Assembly: GCA_963650135.1 (NCBI GenBank)
Contig: CAVJLG010000019.1
Span: forward strand, 53,199 to 117,198
Direction of reading: 5' to 3'
Origin: HGM13006 sp963650135
GTDB lineage: Bacteria; Bacillota; Clostridia; Oscillospirales; Oscillospiraceae
Length of the DNA stretch: 64,000 bases
Part shown: positions 8,803 to 17,338 of the stretch, piece after piece
Position numbering within the stretch: the first letter of the stretch is position 1
How the letters are laid out: every line of letters starts with the position of its first letter
Made by a program: the position numbers and the translations under genes
Notes under the pieces: generated by a model
Seen by the model: the letters and a program-made list of their open reading frames with translations, nothing else
What the model was told of the DNA's origin: nothing
Database searches by the model: none

Positions 8803-9663
8803 ATGAATTTCTGCATTACCACCGACAGCGGCGCAGATCTGCCCCTGTCCTATTGCCAGGCCCACGACGTTACCGTGCTGCCCCTGGGCTTTACCCTGGA
8901 GGGACAGACCTATCACGGCTCCGAAGCCATGGACGCCAAGGTTTTCTATGACAAGCTCCGGGCCGGTGCCTTACCTACCACCTCCGCCGCCAACCCCGAA
9001 GATACCGCTGCGCTGTTTCGAACTTACATGGAGCAGGGCAAGGATCTACTCCACATCGCCTTTTCTTCCGGCCTATCCAGCACCAGCGACGCTGCACAGA
9101 TTGCCGCGCAGATGGTGATGGAGGAATATCCCCAGCGGAAGATTCTTGTGGTGGATTCTCTGTGCGCTTCCATGGGACAGGGTTTTCTGGTCCATCAGGC
9201 CGTAAAGCTCCGGGATGCCGGGGAAACGCTGGAGGATACCGCAAAGAAGGTAACGGATATGCGTCTGAATGTGGTTCACAACTTCACTGTAGACGATCTG
9301 GGTCACCTGCACCGGGGCGGACGGGTCAGCAAGGCCACCGCTGTGGTAGGCTCCCTGATGGGGATCAAGCCCATTTTGCACGTTGACGACGCCGGACACC
9401 TGACCTCTGTGGGAAAAGCACGGGGCAGAAAGGCCTCCATTCAGGCATTAGTGGATCGGATGGAGCAGCAGATGAAGGGCTTCGACAATCCTGAGGTGTT
9501 CATTTCCCACGGCGATTGCCCCGAGGATGCCCAGACGCTGGCCGACATGGTGCGCACTCGCTTTGGCATAAGCGATATTACAATCGGCTATATCGGCCCG
9601 GTGATCGGCACCCATTCCGGTCCCGGCACCCTGGCACTGTACTTCTTCGGCAGCCCCAGGTGA
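8803..9663 (+). CDS. DegV family fatty-acid-binding protein
   Basis: 286 residues, full length. DegV proteins bind fatty acids, and in some Firmicutes (FakB) they deliver them to the FakA kinase. Seen: N-terminal TDSGADLP, the SSGLSSTSDAA loop and the VGSLMGIKPIL segment that lines the lipid pocket. No fakA-like gene lies nearby. Start ATG with GAGAGAAAGGGAG upstream. Confidence 0.9.
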   Translation: MNFCITTDSGADLPLSYCQAHDVTVLPLGFTLEGQTYHGSEAMDAKVFYDKLRAGALPTTSAANPEDTAALFRTYMEQGKDLLHIAFSSGLSSTSDAAQIAAQMVMEEYPQRKILVVDSLCASMGQGFLVHQAVKLRDAGETLEDTAKKVTDMRLNVVHNFTVDDLGHLHRGGRVSKATAVVGSLMGIKPILHVDDAGHLTSVGKARGRKASIQALVDRMEQQMKGFDNPEVFISHGDCPEDAQTLADMVRTRFGISDITIGYIGPVIGTHSGPGTLALYFFGSPR

Positions 9664-9700
9664 TGGATTCGGCCATTCTGTTCCGAAAGGAGGATGCCGC

Positions 9701-10573
9701 TTGAAGCTCTACCGAACCCTTCGATACTATGCCAAGCAATTCGGCAGCTACCATATTTCCACCTATGCTGCCAGCGCCTCCTTCTTTATCATCACCGCCA
9801 TTTTCCCGTTTCTGATGCTGATTCTCTCGGTGATTAGCTATACGTCCTTTGACACCAAAGAGTTTCTCGACATGGTGGCCTCCCTGCTGCCGGTGAGCTT
9901 TCAAGGGCTGTTTTACACAGTATCGGAGGACATTCTCACCACCTCGGTCACTGCCCTGTCCGTCTCTCTGGTGGTCACCCTTTGGACCGCTGCAAAAAGC
10001 ATGCTGGGCCTGCTGGATGGGCTCAACGCCATTGCCGACGTCAACGATACCCGAAATTTTGTGTTTAAGCGCATCATTTGCATCGGCTACATGCTGATTC
10101 TCATTGCAGGGCTACTGTTTAACCTGGGTCTGCGCGTCTTCGGTCAGCACATTCTCTCTCTGCTCCAGCACAACGTGCCCAGGCTGGCCCGAATCTTCGC
10201 AGCATTGATGGAGATGCGCGGCCTGACCCTGTATCTCATCATGGCGCTGGTGTTCGTGCTGATCTACACGTTTTTCCCAAACAAGAAAATGCGCTTTTAT
10301 ATGCAGATTCCCGGGGCGCTGTTTACGTCCCTGGCATGGCTGCTGTTTTCCGAGGCATTCTCCATTTATGTGAACAATTTCTCCACGTTTTCCACCCTCT
10401 ACGGTTCTCTGGGCGTGCTCATTTTGGTGATGCTGTGGCTGTACTTCTGTATGTCCATTGTGTTCATCGGAGCCGTCATCAACCGAGTCTATCCCAGCAT
10501 TTTCTGGCGTATGTTTGTGGTGCTCAAGCATCGGAAATCCCAGCGCAAGCTGGAACAGGGCGATTCTGAATAA
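9701..10573 (+). CDS. YihY/BrkB family membrane protein
   Basis: 290 residues with about six membrane helices. Matches the YihY family, once called ribonuclease BN and now regarded as an inner-membrane protein of unknown transport function. Typical elements are ASASFFIITAIFPF near the start, the VTLWTAAKSMLGLLDGLN region and TLYGSLGVLILVMLWLYFC near the end. Start is TTG at 9701, decided by AAAGGAGG seven bases upstream. Confidence 0.88.
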   Translation: MKLYRTLRYYAKQFGSYHISTYAASASFFIITAIFPFLMLILSVISYTSFDTKEFLDMVASLLPVSFQGLFYTVSEDILTTSVTALSVSLVVTLWTAAKSMLGLLDGLNAIADVNDTRNFVFKRIICIGYMLILIAGLLFNLGLRVFGQHILSLLQHNVPRLARIFAALMEMRGLTLYLIMALVFVLIYTFFPNKKMRFYMQIPGALFTSLAWLLFSEAFSIYVNNFSTFSTLYGSLGVLILVMLWLYFCMSIVFIGAVINRVYPSIFWRMFVVLKHRKSQRKLEQGDSE

Positions 10574-10578
10574 AAAAG

Positions 10579-10616
10579 CAGCGTCCGGGACAAGTTCCCT
10601 GGACGCTGTTTTATTT
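10579..10616. terminator. Bidirectional terminator after yihY
   Basis: Stem CAGCGTCC-GGGA / TCCC-GGACGCTG with one bulged T at 10600 and a 5-base loop, followed by TTTTATTTT. It serves yihY and, on the other strand, the convergent HD-domain gene. Confidence 0.8.
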
Positions 10617-10621
10617 TGTTT

Positions 10622-11203
10622 TTATTGTGCAGTCAGCCGATTGGTTTCGGCAATGACCCAATCCTCTTCCTGGCGCATGGCTTCAATGGTCCGGGTCAAG
10701 AGATCATCCAGCTCCCAGCCCAGCATCTTTGCCCCGTCTTCAATCACCTGGCGGCTGCATCCGGCGGCAAACTTCTTATCCTTATACTTCTTTTTTAGGC
10801 TCTTGAGCTCCAGATCCTTAGTGGACTTGGAGGGACGCATTTTAATCACTGCACCAATCAGGCCGGTGAGCTCGTCGGTAGCGTAGAGGACCTTTTCCAT
10901 CTCGTGCTCCGGGGCAATATCGCAGCAGATGCCATAGCCATGGCTGCCCACCGCATGAATCAGCTTGGGATCCAGCCCCAGCTCGGCCATAATCGCCATT
11001 TCCTTGACGCAGTGCTGCTCCGGATACATCTCAAAATCCAGGTCGTGCAGCAGCCCAACCGTCTGCCAGAATGCCTTCTCCTCCCCATAACCCAGCTGAT
11101 CGGCAAAATAGCCCATCACCGCCTCAACGGTCAGTGCATGCTGAATATGAAAAGGCTCTTTATTATATTGCTGAAGCAGCTCCAGCGCCTGTGTGCGTTC
11201 CAT
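10622..11203 (-). CDS. HD-domain protein
   Basis: 193 residues. Contains the HD-type metal site H-x(n)-HD (HIQHALTVEA then LLHDLDFE) and a later VGSHGYG segment, as in small predicted HDIG-like phosphohydrolases common in Clostridia. Substrate unknown. Start chosen at the ATG with GGGAGGT seven bases upstream; 23 upstream in-frame residues overlap the promoter and are excluded. Confidence 0.85.
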   Translation of the reverse strand: MERTQALELLQQYNKEPFHIQHALTVEAVMGYFADQLGYGEEKAFWQTVGLLHDLDFEMYPEQHCVKEMAIMAELGLDPKLIHAVGSHGYGICCDIAPEHEMEKVLYATDELTGLIGAVIKMRPSKSTKDLELKSLKKKYKDKKFAAGCSRQVIEDGAKMLGWELDDLLTRTIEAMRQEEDWVIAETNRLTAQ

Positions 11204-11230
11204 AATAAAACCTCCCGGGTATTTTTCATT

Positions 11231-11259
11231 ATTATAGTCCCATGAGATTCTGTTGTCAA
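11231..11259 (-). promoter_or_regulatory. Consensus sigma-A promoter of the HD-domain gene
   Basis: Minus-strand TTGACA (11259 to 11254), 17-bp spacer, TATAAT (11236 to 11231): a full consensus promoter. Confidence 0.88.
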
Positions 11260-11373
11260 TAAATATATACAACTCCCATATGATTTATATGTTAGTAGAA
11301 AACATTCGACAAACTTGCAGAACTGTGCTATATTTTCTACGTTAATTCTCACTATTTTCAGGAGGAACGACCC

Positions 11374-12504
11374 ATGGAAAAAGCAAAGGTATACTATACG
11401 GACTTCCGTACCAAGGCATTTGGCGACGGGCTTCCCGCCAAGCTTCAGAAGCTCATGCGCAAGGCCGGCATTGAAGAGATCGACATGGACGGAAAATTCG
11501 TTGCCATCAAGCTCCACTTCGGCGAGCTGGGCAACATCAGCTATCTCCGCCCCAACTATGCCCGTGCCGTGGTGGATCTGGTAAAATCTTTGGGCGGCAA
11601 GCCTTTTCTCACTGACTGCAACACCATGTACCCCGGCAGCCGGAAAAACGCCCTGGAGCATCTGGAATGTGCCTGGCAGAACGGCTTTACTCCGCTGACG
11701 GTCGGATGTCCCATTCTCATCGGCGACGGACTCAAGGGCACCGATGACATTGCAGTCCCCGTACAGGGCGGCGAATATGTAAAGGAAGCAAAAATTGGCC
11801 GCGCCATTATGGACGCTGACATATTCATCTCCCTCACCCACTTCAAAGGCCACGAAATGACCGGCTTTGGCGGCGCCATTAAAAACATCGGTATGGGCTG
11901 CGGCTCTCGTGCAGGCAAAACAGAGCAGCATTCCAGTGGCAAGCCTCATATCTCTCCTGAGAAATGCCGCGGCTGCCGTCGATGTCAGAGAGAGTGCGCC
12001 AACGAAGGCTTGGTATTTGACCGGGCTGCCAGAAAAATGTCCGTAGACCAGACGCATTGCGTGGGCTGTGGCAGATGTTTAGGCGCCTGCAATTTCGACG
12101 CCATTGCCTTTGACAATGACAATGCCAACGAGGTGCTCAACTGCCGGATGGCCGAATACACCAAGGCCGTGTTGGATGGCCGTCCCAACTTCCATGTGTC
12201 GCTGATTGTAGATGTTTCCCCCAACTGCGACTGTCACTGTGAAAACGATGCACCGATCCTGCCCAATATCGGTATGTTCGCCTCCTTTGATCCACTGGCA
12301 CTGGATCAGGCCTGTGTGGACGCCTGCATCGCCGCAACCCCCATTGCCAAGAGCCAGCTGGGCGATAATATGGCAAAGCCGGATTTCATTGACTACAAAG
12401 ACCCCTTCACCAATTCCGCCCCGGAGTCCGAGTGGAAGAGCTGCCTGGCCCACGGCGAAAAAATTGGCCTGGGTACCCGGAGCTATGAGTTAATTCGCGT
12501 ATAA
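11374..12504 (+). CDS. DUF362 domain protein with two 4Fe-4S clusters
   Basis: 376 residues. N-terminal DUF362 domain (about 1-190) with KLHFGELGN and the GFGGAIKNIGMGC segment. A bacterial ferredoxin domain at about 195-245 has CRGCRRCQREC and CVGCGRCLGAC. A C-terminal DUF362-like part follows. A cytoplasmic electron-transfer or metal-associated protein; the reaction is unknown. Common as a single gene in Clostridia. ATG preceded by CAGGAGG. Confidence 0.85.
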   Translation: MEKAKVYYTDFRTKAFGDGLPAKLQKLMRKAGIEEIDMDGKFVAIKLHFGELGNISYLRPNYARAVVDLVKSLGGKPFLTDCNTMYPGSRKNALEHLECAWQNGFTPLTVGCPILIGDGLKGTDDIAVPVQGGEYVKEAKIGRAIMDADIFISLTHFKGHEMTGFGGAIKNIGMGCGSRAGKTEQHSSGKPHISPEKCRGCRRCQRECANEGLVFDRAARKMSVDQTHCVGCGRCLGACNFDAIAFDNDNANEVLNCRMAEYTKAVLDGRPNFHVSLIVDVSPNCDCHCENDAPILPNIGMFASFDPLALDQACVDACIAATPIAKSQLGDNMAKPDFIDYKDPFTNSAPESEWKSCLAHGEKIGLGTRSYELIRV

Positions 12505-12511
12505 TACGCTT

Positions 12512-12548
12512 GAGCACGCTGCAACGTCATTTGCAGCGTGCTCTTTAA
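12512..12548 (+). terminator. Intrinsic terminator after the DUF362 gene
   Basis: Perfect 13-bp stem GAGCACGCTGCAA / TTGCAGCGTGCTC (12512-12524, 12531-12543), 6-base loop, then TTTAATTT. Confidence 0.85.
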
Positions 12549-12552
12549 TTTA

Positions 12553-13266
12553 TCATTCCTTCCAGCCCTTTGTTTCACGAAAATAGAGCACCGAGCCCAC
12601 CACCGCAGTTACCACCTCGGCAATGGGAAATGCCAGCCAGCACCAGCCAAGGCCAATTCGGCTCAAGAGATAAAAGCTTGGCAGCAGGCAGATAATTTGC
12701 CGGAGTAAGCTCAGTCCCGCGCTCTCCATCCCCTTGCCTACCGCCTGTGCAATCATCGGGCGCACCGTATTCCCTTCCGCCTGAAGTACCTGGCTCCACA
12801 TGCTCTCTAAGAATAGCCCGACACTGCCCAGACCCACGATATAGCCATATGCCATGGTATCGTGGGTTGCCGCCGCCGATTGCACCGACACCCGAGCGAA
12901 CCACGGTAGCAGCACCAGCGTAATGCAGGAAAACAGCGCCCAACTGATCGCCGCCAGCACCATGCCCGTTCCGGCAGTACGGTTGGCAGCGTCCTTTCCC
13001 TGGGTAGCAAGCTGCTGCGCCATCCGTGCGCCAACGCCGGTGCCGGTTCCCACTGCAATGGCAGTAATACATAGCTGCGCCGGATAGATCGCCGACAAAG
13101 CCGTAAGTCCATCCGCCGACAGCCTCCCCACAAAATAGCTGTCTACCATATTATAAAGCGCCTGAATCAGCTGTGCAATCATAACCGGCGGCGCCAGCTG
13201 GAGCAAAATTCGCCCAATTCGTTCCTACCCAAACAGCTCTGGGCCCTGTAGGTTCCGGGATTGCAT
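12553..13266 (-). pseudogene. MATE efflux pump remnant: nonsense codon plus internal deletion
   Basis: The original ATG (13266) with GGGGG upstream is followed by MQSRNLQGPELFG, then a TAG (13227-13225), then ERIGRILLQLAPPVM in the same frame. That is a normal MATE N-terminus with one codon turned to stop. The rest reads about 160 residues of the N-half, then jumps in frame after PMIAQAVGK to a MATE C-terminus (LLRQIICLLPSFYLL...). The whole is about half the usual 450 residues. The deletion removes roughly the middle six helices. The gene faces the LysR remnant, so the pair probably decayed together. Confidence 0.85.
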
Positions 13267-13321
13267 ATTCGAAATTCCCCCATTTCTTTCTTTACAGGTT
13301 TTCCGAGTTATCGTACAATGA

Positions 13322-13866
13322 GAATTTGATCGCCGCTATCCGCAGGTGGAATTTGCCTTGCGAGACGGAGAATACGTCGACGTAACCCGCTGGATTGAGA
13401 ATGATCAGGTGACTGTGGATTTCTCACCGCGCCGGTTGCCTCGCCGCTGTATTTTCAGCCCATGAAACGGGACCCGCTACTGGTGGTCCTGCCCCTGGGG
13501 CATCCGTTGGCACAGCGGGAACAGATTACGCTGGATGACCTGATGGACGAGCCAATCCTGATGGAAACGGAAAATTGGGAGCGAGACATACGCACTGCCT
13601 TCGGTACCCTGCCGCCGCTCAAGCTTCGCTATCTTCTCAGCAGCGCCGCCGCAGTTCTGGCCATGGTGGAAAATGGATTGGGCATTACCATCTGTCCGGC
13701 GCTCACCGTCCGTGGCTTTGGCTTTCACGTCTGCACTCTGCCCTTGTACCCGCCCCGGTACCGCACCCTTGGCATCGCCTCTCTGCCCCCGGCACGTCTG
13801 TCCCCTGTGGCAAGAACATTTTTGAATTTTCTCCGGGAAATCGATGTCAAAGACTTAGAAAAATAG
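13322..13866 (+). pseudogene. LysR-type regulator remnant, DNA-binding domain lost, frameshifted
   Basis: From 13322 the frame reads EFDRRYPQVEFALRDGEYVD, part of a LysR effector domain. Near 13420-13430 the homology moves to another frame (APVASPLYFQPMKRDPLLVV), which continues to the stop at 13866. The N-terminal helix-turn-helix, about 110 codons, is missing. The 134-codon open frame from the ATG at 13462 is only the end of this fossil. Divergent to the MATE remnant, it was probably that pump's regulator. Confidence 0.85.
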
Positions 13867-13877
13867 CAAAACGACAA

Positions 13878-13909
13878 GCAGGCTGCCGATTTCCAGCAGC
13901 CTGCCTTTT
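13878..13909 (+). terminator. Terminator downstream of the LysR remnant
   Basis: 9-bp stem GCAGGCTGC / GCAGCCTGC with a 9-base loop, then CTTTTC. It also lies just beyond the end of the convergent WYL gene. Confidence 0.7.
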
Positions 13910-14905
13910 CTATACTTCGCCATATTGCCGCGCCAAGCGCTGAGAAAACGCCCGCATCTCTTTCACCACCGTGCTGGGGCCCCGGACAACGATATCTCCG
14001 CCCAGGCTGGCAATCCATCCGTAAAACTGTGGGCTGACCGCAACCTCCACCACTGCGCGAAGCCGATCCCCATTGAGCGGCGTAATGGGAATCTCCGTCC
14101 CGAATCGGTCCAGCAGTACCCCCACCATTTCATTGGCCCCCTCCAGAGTTACCCGGAGGATGGTGCCGCTATACATGCCAAACAGGCTCCGGGTATAGGC
14201 CGCAGGGTCAAAATCTTTCATGGCCCTCGACCCGCGCCGGGGCCGGTCTGTAATCTCGATGTTCTTCATTTTATCCACGCGATAGTGGCGAATACCACCG
14301 GCCTGCGCATCATAGCCAATGAGGTAGTAATAGGCCTGATCCCACCAGAGATGCCACGGCCCCACATCGTAAAATGCCCCATCGTGTCGAAACTCCGGCT
14401 CTTTGTTCACATTCCACTGGACATATTGAAAGCGAATCTGCCGCTGCTGGTGTATGGCAGTGTGCAGGGTATCCACACTGTAGTAGATGCTCTCATTCAT
14501 GCTCTTTACCCGCCCCGCGGTGAGCACCTGCCGCTGGAGCTGTACTGCTTCGTGGATGCTGACCAGCGATTCCAGCTTGCGAATCAGCGCTTCCGACTTT
14601 TTCTCCGTGATAAATTTAGAGGACTGGACAGAATCCACCAGCAGCTTCAGCTCCGGCAGCTCAAAGGTGCGGCTCACCAGACGATAGGTGGTCACCGTTC
14701 CCTCTTTGGTAGTGAGAATGTCCAAACCAAAGCGACGAAGCTCTTCAAAATCCAGATACAGCGTTTTCCGGTCGCCGGTAACCCCGTATTCCCCCAGCTT
14801 TTTGCTGATTTCCGCCAGGGTCAGGCCGTGCTCCTCGTCGGTTTCCTCCAGAAAAATCTTCGCCAGATACAGCATTTTCTGCTTTTGATTGACACCTTTC
14901 GCCAT
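13910..14905 (-). CDS. WYL-domain transcriptional regulator
   Basis: 331 residues. N-terminal helix-turn-helix (LTLAEISKKLGEYGVTGDRKTLYLDFEELRR region, residues about 25-60), then a WYL domain (about 140-230, with PWHLWWDQAYYYLIGYD) and the WCX C-terminal extension. WYL regulators sense nucleic-acid or nucleotide ligands and often control stress or defence genes. No defence genes adjoin it. Start at the ATG with AGGAGG upstream. Confidence 0.87.
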   Translation of the reverse strand: MAKGVNQKQKMLYLAKIFLEETDEEHGLTLAEISKKLGEYGVTGDRKTLYLDFEELRRFGLDILTTKEGTVTTYRLVSRTFELPELKLLVDSVQSSKFITEKKSEALIRKLESLVSIHEAVQLQRQVLTAGRVKSMNESIYYSVDTLHTAIHQQRQIRFQYVQWNVNKEPEFRHDGAFYDVGPWHLWWDQAYYYLIGYDAQAGGIRHYRVDKMKNIEITDRPRRGSRAMKDFDPAAYTRSLFGMYSGTILRVTLEGANEMVGVLLDRFGTEIPITPLNGDRLRAVVEVAVSPQFYGWIASLGGDIVVRGPSTVVKEMRAFSQRLARQYGEV

Positions 14906-15032
14906 CACCGGATCCTCCTTGCCATTGTTTGTCACCAGTATAGCAAATCTGGAAATAAAAAGAAAGGGGTATGTCCAATTTTTCGGACACACCCCATATT
15001 TTTCTTTGGCAGCGCAGAATCCGACGTTGCCT

Positions 15033-15290
15033 CTAGAAAAGCAGGACAGCCAGCACCCCGCAGATTACCGCAGCGCCGCCCATCAGCAGGTATCGAACCC
15101 GCCGCGTCAGCCGCTTTTTCTCTGCATGCTCCCGGATGTAGGCATCCGCCGCCTGGCACGCCTCCTTGAGCACCCGGTCAGACCCAGGCGCACCCAAAAT
15201 ATCCGCCCGAAGCAAAAACGTGGCCTCTTCAAAATATCTGGCGTCCGGACACCGAACCACCACCACCTGGCGCGTTACACCTTTGACCAT
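15033..15290 (-). CDS. Small conserved membrane-anchored protein, 85 aa
   Basis: 85 residues. A soluble N-terminal part (VTRQVVVVRCPDARYFEEA) is followed by a basic segment and one C-terminal membrane helix (about 64-85). From memory, short clostridial homologues are often labelled 'translation initiation factor 2', but nothing here resembles IF2: there is no GTPase domain. Function unknown. Start decided by GGAGGTGA before the ATG at 15290; the longer frame to 15323 lacks a ribosome binding site. Confidence 0.75.
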   Translation of the reverse strand: MVKGVTRQVVVVRCPDARYFEEATFLLRADILGAPGSDRVLKEACQAADAYIREHAEKKRLTRRVRYLLMGGAAVICGVLAVLLF

Positions 15291-15334
15291 GGCCAAATCA
15301 CCTCCAATGGAAGTATGGGCCATATTTCCAGCGT

Positions 15335-16252
15335 TTAAACCCGCATCAGCAGTCCCGGGTCCAGATAAATGTCATTCGGCGCAACCTTCTCCCAGGAAAA
15401 ATCACTTGCAAGCTCCCGGGCACTCACCGGCTCCCATCGGTCCATCAGGCCCGCCAGATAACCCAGCAGTCCAATGATCTCCTCCGGGGTAAAGTGCTGC
15501 CGGAGATAGCCAAAGTCCAAATCCCGGTCCCGTTTGCTCAGCCGTCTTCCGTCAGGGGCCAGCAGCATGGGCACATGATAAAACTTCGGCGGCGTGAGTC
15601 CCAGCAGCGAATAGAGGTACAGCTGCACCGGCGTCGAAGTCAAAAGATCTCTGCCCCGGACCACCTCTGTGACCCCCTCGGTGCCGTCGTCTACCACCAC
15701 CGCCAGCTGATAGGCCGCCACCCCATCTGCCCGGCGAAGAATGATATCGCCAATTTCCCGCTGCAAATTCATCGAAACCGCACCCTGCAAGCCGTCTTGA
15801 AATGCCACCGTCTGATCCGGCAGCTTTAGGCGGAGAGACGGCTTTTTTGTCATTATCGCCCGCTGCTGGGGCGTGAGATTGCGGCAGGTCCCGGCGTAAA
15901 TCACCCGTCCGTCGGAAGCATGGGGCGCCGACGCTGCATGGAGCTGATCCCGGGAGCAGTAGCAGGGATAGATCAGGTCCATTTCTTCCAGCTTAGAAAG
16001 CGCCGCGGCATAAGCCTCGCCCCGCCTGCTCTGATCCGTTGCACGGCGATTCCAGTCAAGTCCCAGCCAGCGAAAATCCTCCATAATTCCCTGGGCATAC
16101 TCCTGCTTGCTTCGCGCCGGGTCCAGGTCCTCAATCCGCAGTAAAATCTCGCCGCCCAGGTGCTTGGCCGACAACCATGCCAGCATAGCAGACAAGGCAT
16201 TGCCCAGGTGCATTCGTCCGCTGGGACTGGGCGCAAATCTACCGGTTTCCAC
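15335..16252 (-). CDS. gluQ: Glutamyl-Q tRNA(Asp) synthetase
   Basis: 305 residues, the size of GluQ-RS, which is a GltX paralogue lacking the anticodon-binding domain. It loads glutamate onto the queuosine at position 34 of tRNA-Asp. Seen: FAPSPSGRMHLGN (the HIGH-type motif), RIEDLD, Cys residues of a zinc site (CYC and a later C in YAGTC) and RRLSKRD, the KMSKS-type loop. The full GltX is at 61502-63004 for comparison and has both the longer C-terminus and KMSKR. Probably transcribed on its own. Confidence 0.92.
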   Translation of the reverse strand: METGRFAPSPSGRMHLGNALSAMLAWLSAKHLGGEILLRIEDLDPARSKQEYAQGIMEDFRWLGLDWNRRATDQSRRGEAYAAALSKLEEMDLIYPCYCSRDQLHAASAPHASDGRVIYAGTCRNLTPQQRAIMTKKPSLRLKLPDQTVAFQDGLQGAVSMNLQREIGDIILRRADGVAAYQLAVVVDDGTEGVTEVVRGRDLLTSTPVQLYLYSLLGLTPPKFYHVPMLLAPDGRRLSKRDRDLDFGYLRQHFTPEEIIGLLGYLAGLMDRWEPVSARELASDFSWEKVAPNDIYLDPGLLMRV

Positions 16253-16348
16253 TGCTGCTCTCCCCTTTCTTCTCCATTGATTCTACCACAATTCCGGGTT
16301 ATAATCAATGAAACCACCTTTTCACCGTTTCAAAGAAGGAGCTTTCTC

Positions 16349-17338
16349 ATGGTAACGAACATCGCTTCGGGGCTCTATGCCATTGCAGTGCCCCTGCCCA
16401 ATAATCCGCTGAAAAACCTCAACGCCTATGTGGTCACCGGTTCCCGGAACCTGCTCATCGACACCGGCTTCCGTCAGCAGGAATGCCGTGACGCGCTGCT
16501 GTCCGGGCTCAAGGAGCTGGGCATCTCCATGGACCACACCGACATTTTTCTCACCCACCTGCATTCCGACCACACCGGGCTTGCACCGGAAATTCGCGGG
16601 AAGGACACAAAGATTTTCATTGGCGAAAAGGACCTTTCCCATATGCCTGGACCGAAAAGCACCTTCCGCTGGGCCGATTCTGACGACCGCTTTGCCGCCG
16701 AAGGCTTTCCCCGGGATTTGCTCGCCATTTTGACAGAGCGAAATCCCGCCCAAGGCCTGTCGCCCATCCCCTACGACGGCTACCTGCCCGTAATGCCCGG
16801 CGACGTATTTTCCTACGGGGAGCACCGATTCACCGCCATTCATACCCCAGGCCATACCCCCGGGCATATGTGCCTCTGGGAAGCGGAAACCGGGATTTGC
16901 CTGCTGGGCGACCATGTGCTGTTTGATATCACCCCCAACATCACCCGCTGGATTGGTGTTCCTGATTCCCTGGGGGATTATCTCCAGGCTCTTTCTGACA
17001 TTCAGACGCTGCCGGTAACCACGCCACTGCCCGCCCATCGTCAGGTCCACATGGACTTCCAGACCCGGTGCCAGCAGCTCATTGCCCATCACGGCGCTCG
17101 ATGCCAGGAGGTGCGTACAATTCTGTCCTCTGGCGATCCCATGACCGCCTGGGATGTTGCCGCCCATATGACCTGGCGTATCCGTGCAAGGAACTGGACA
17201 GAGTTCCCCACCCCGCAGAAATGGTTTGCTGTAGGAGAAGCCATGGCCCATCTGGATCATCTCATTGCCCTAGGCCAGGTGGCACGCTGGAAGGATGGGG
17301 ATTTGTTTCGCTATTGTCTTACTGATTCGGCAACCTAA
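16349..17338 (+). CDS. Metallo-beta-lactamase fold hydrolase
   Basis: 329 residues. Metal ligands: THLHSDHTG (HxHxDH), the HTPGHTPGH histidines and LLGDH. The C-terminal part (about 250-329) is a winged-helix-like extension often seen in RNase Z/glyoxalase-type MBL enzymes. Substrate unknown. The ATG at 16349 has GAAGGAG upstream; the longer open frame overlaps the divergent gluQ start and was rejected. Its stop overlaps the convergent anti-sigma gene by four bases. Confidence 0.85.
   Translation: MVTNIASGLYAIAVPLPNNPLKNLNAYVVTGSRNLLIDTGFRQQECRDALLSGLKELGISMDHTDIFLTHLHSDHTGLAPEIRGKDTKIFIGEKDLSHMPGPKSTFRWADSDDRFAAEGFPRDLLAILTERNPAQGLSPIPYDGYLPVMPGDVFSYGEHRFTAIHTPGHTPGHMCLWEAETGICLLGDHVLFDITPNITRWIGVPDSLGDYLQALSDIQTLPVTTPLPAHRQVHMDFQTRCQQLIAHHGARCQEVRTILSSGDPMTAWDVAAHMTWRIRARNWTEFPTPQKWFAVGEAMAHLDHLIALGQVARWKDGDLFRYCLTDSAT

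Noticed and set aside
13925..15169. 414-codon plus-strand frame opposite the WYL gene
   Set aside because: Shadow frame; the WYL protein on the minus strand is clear.
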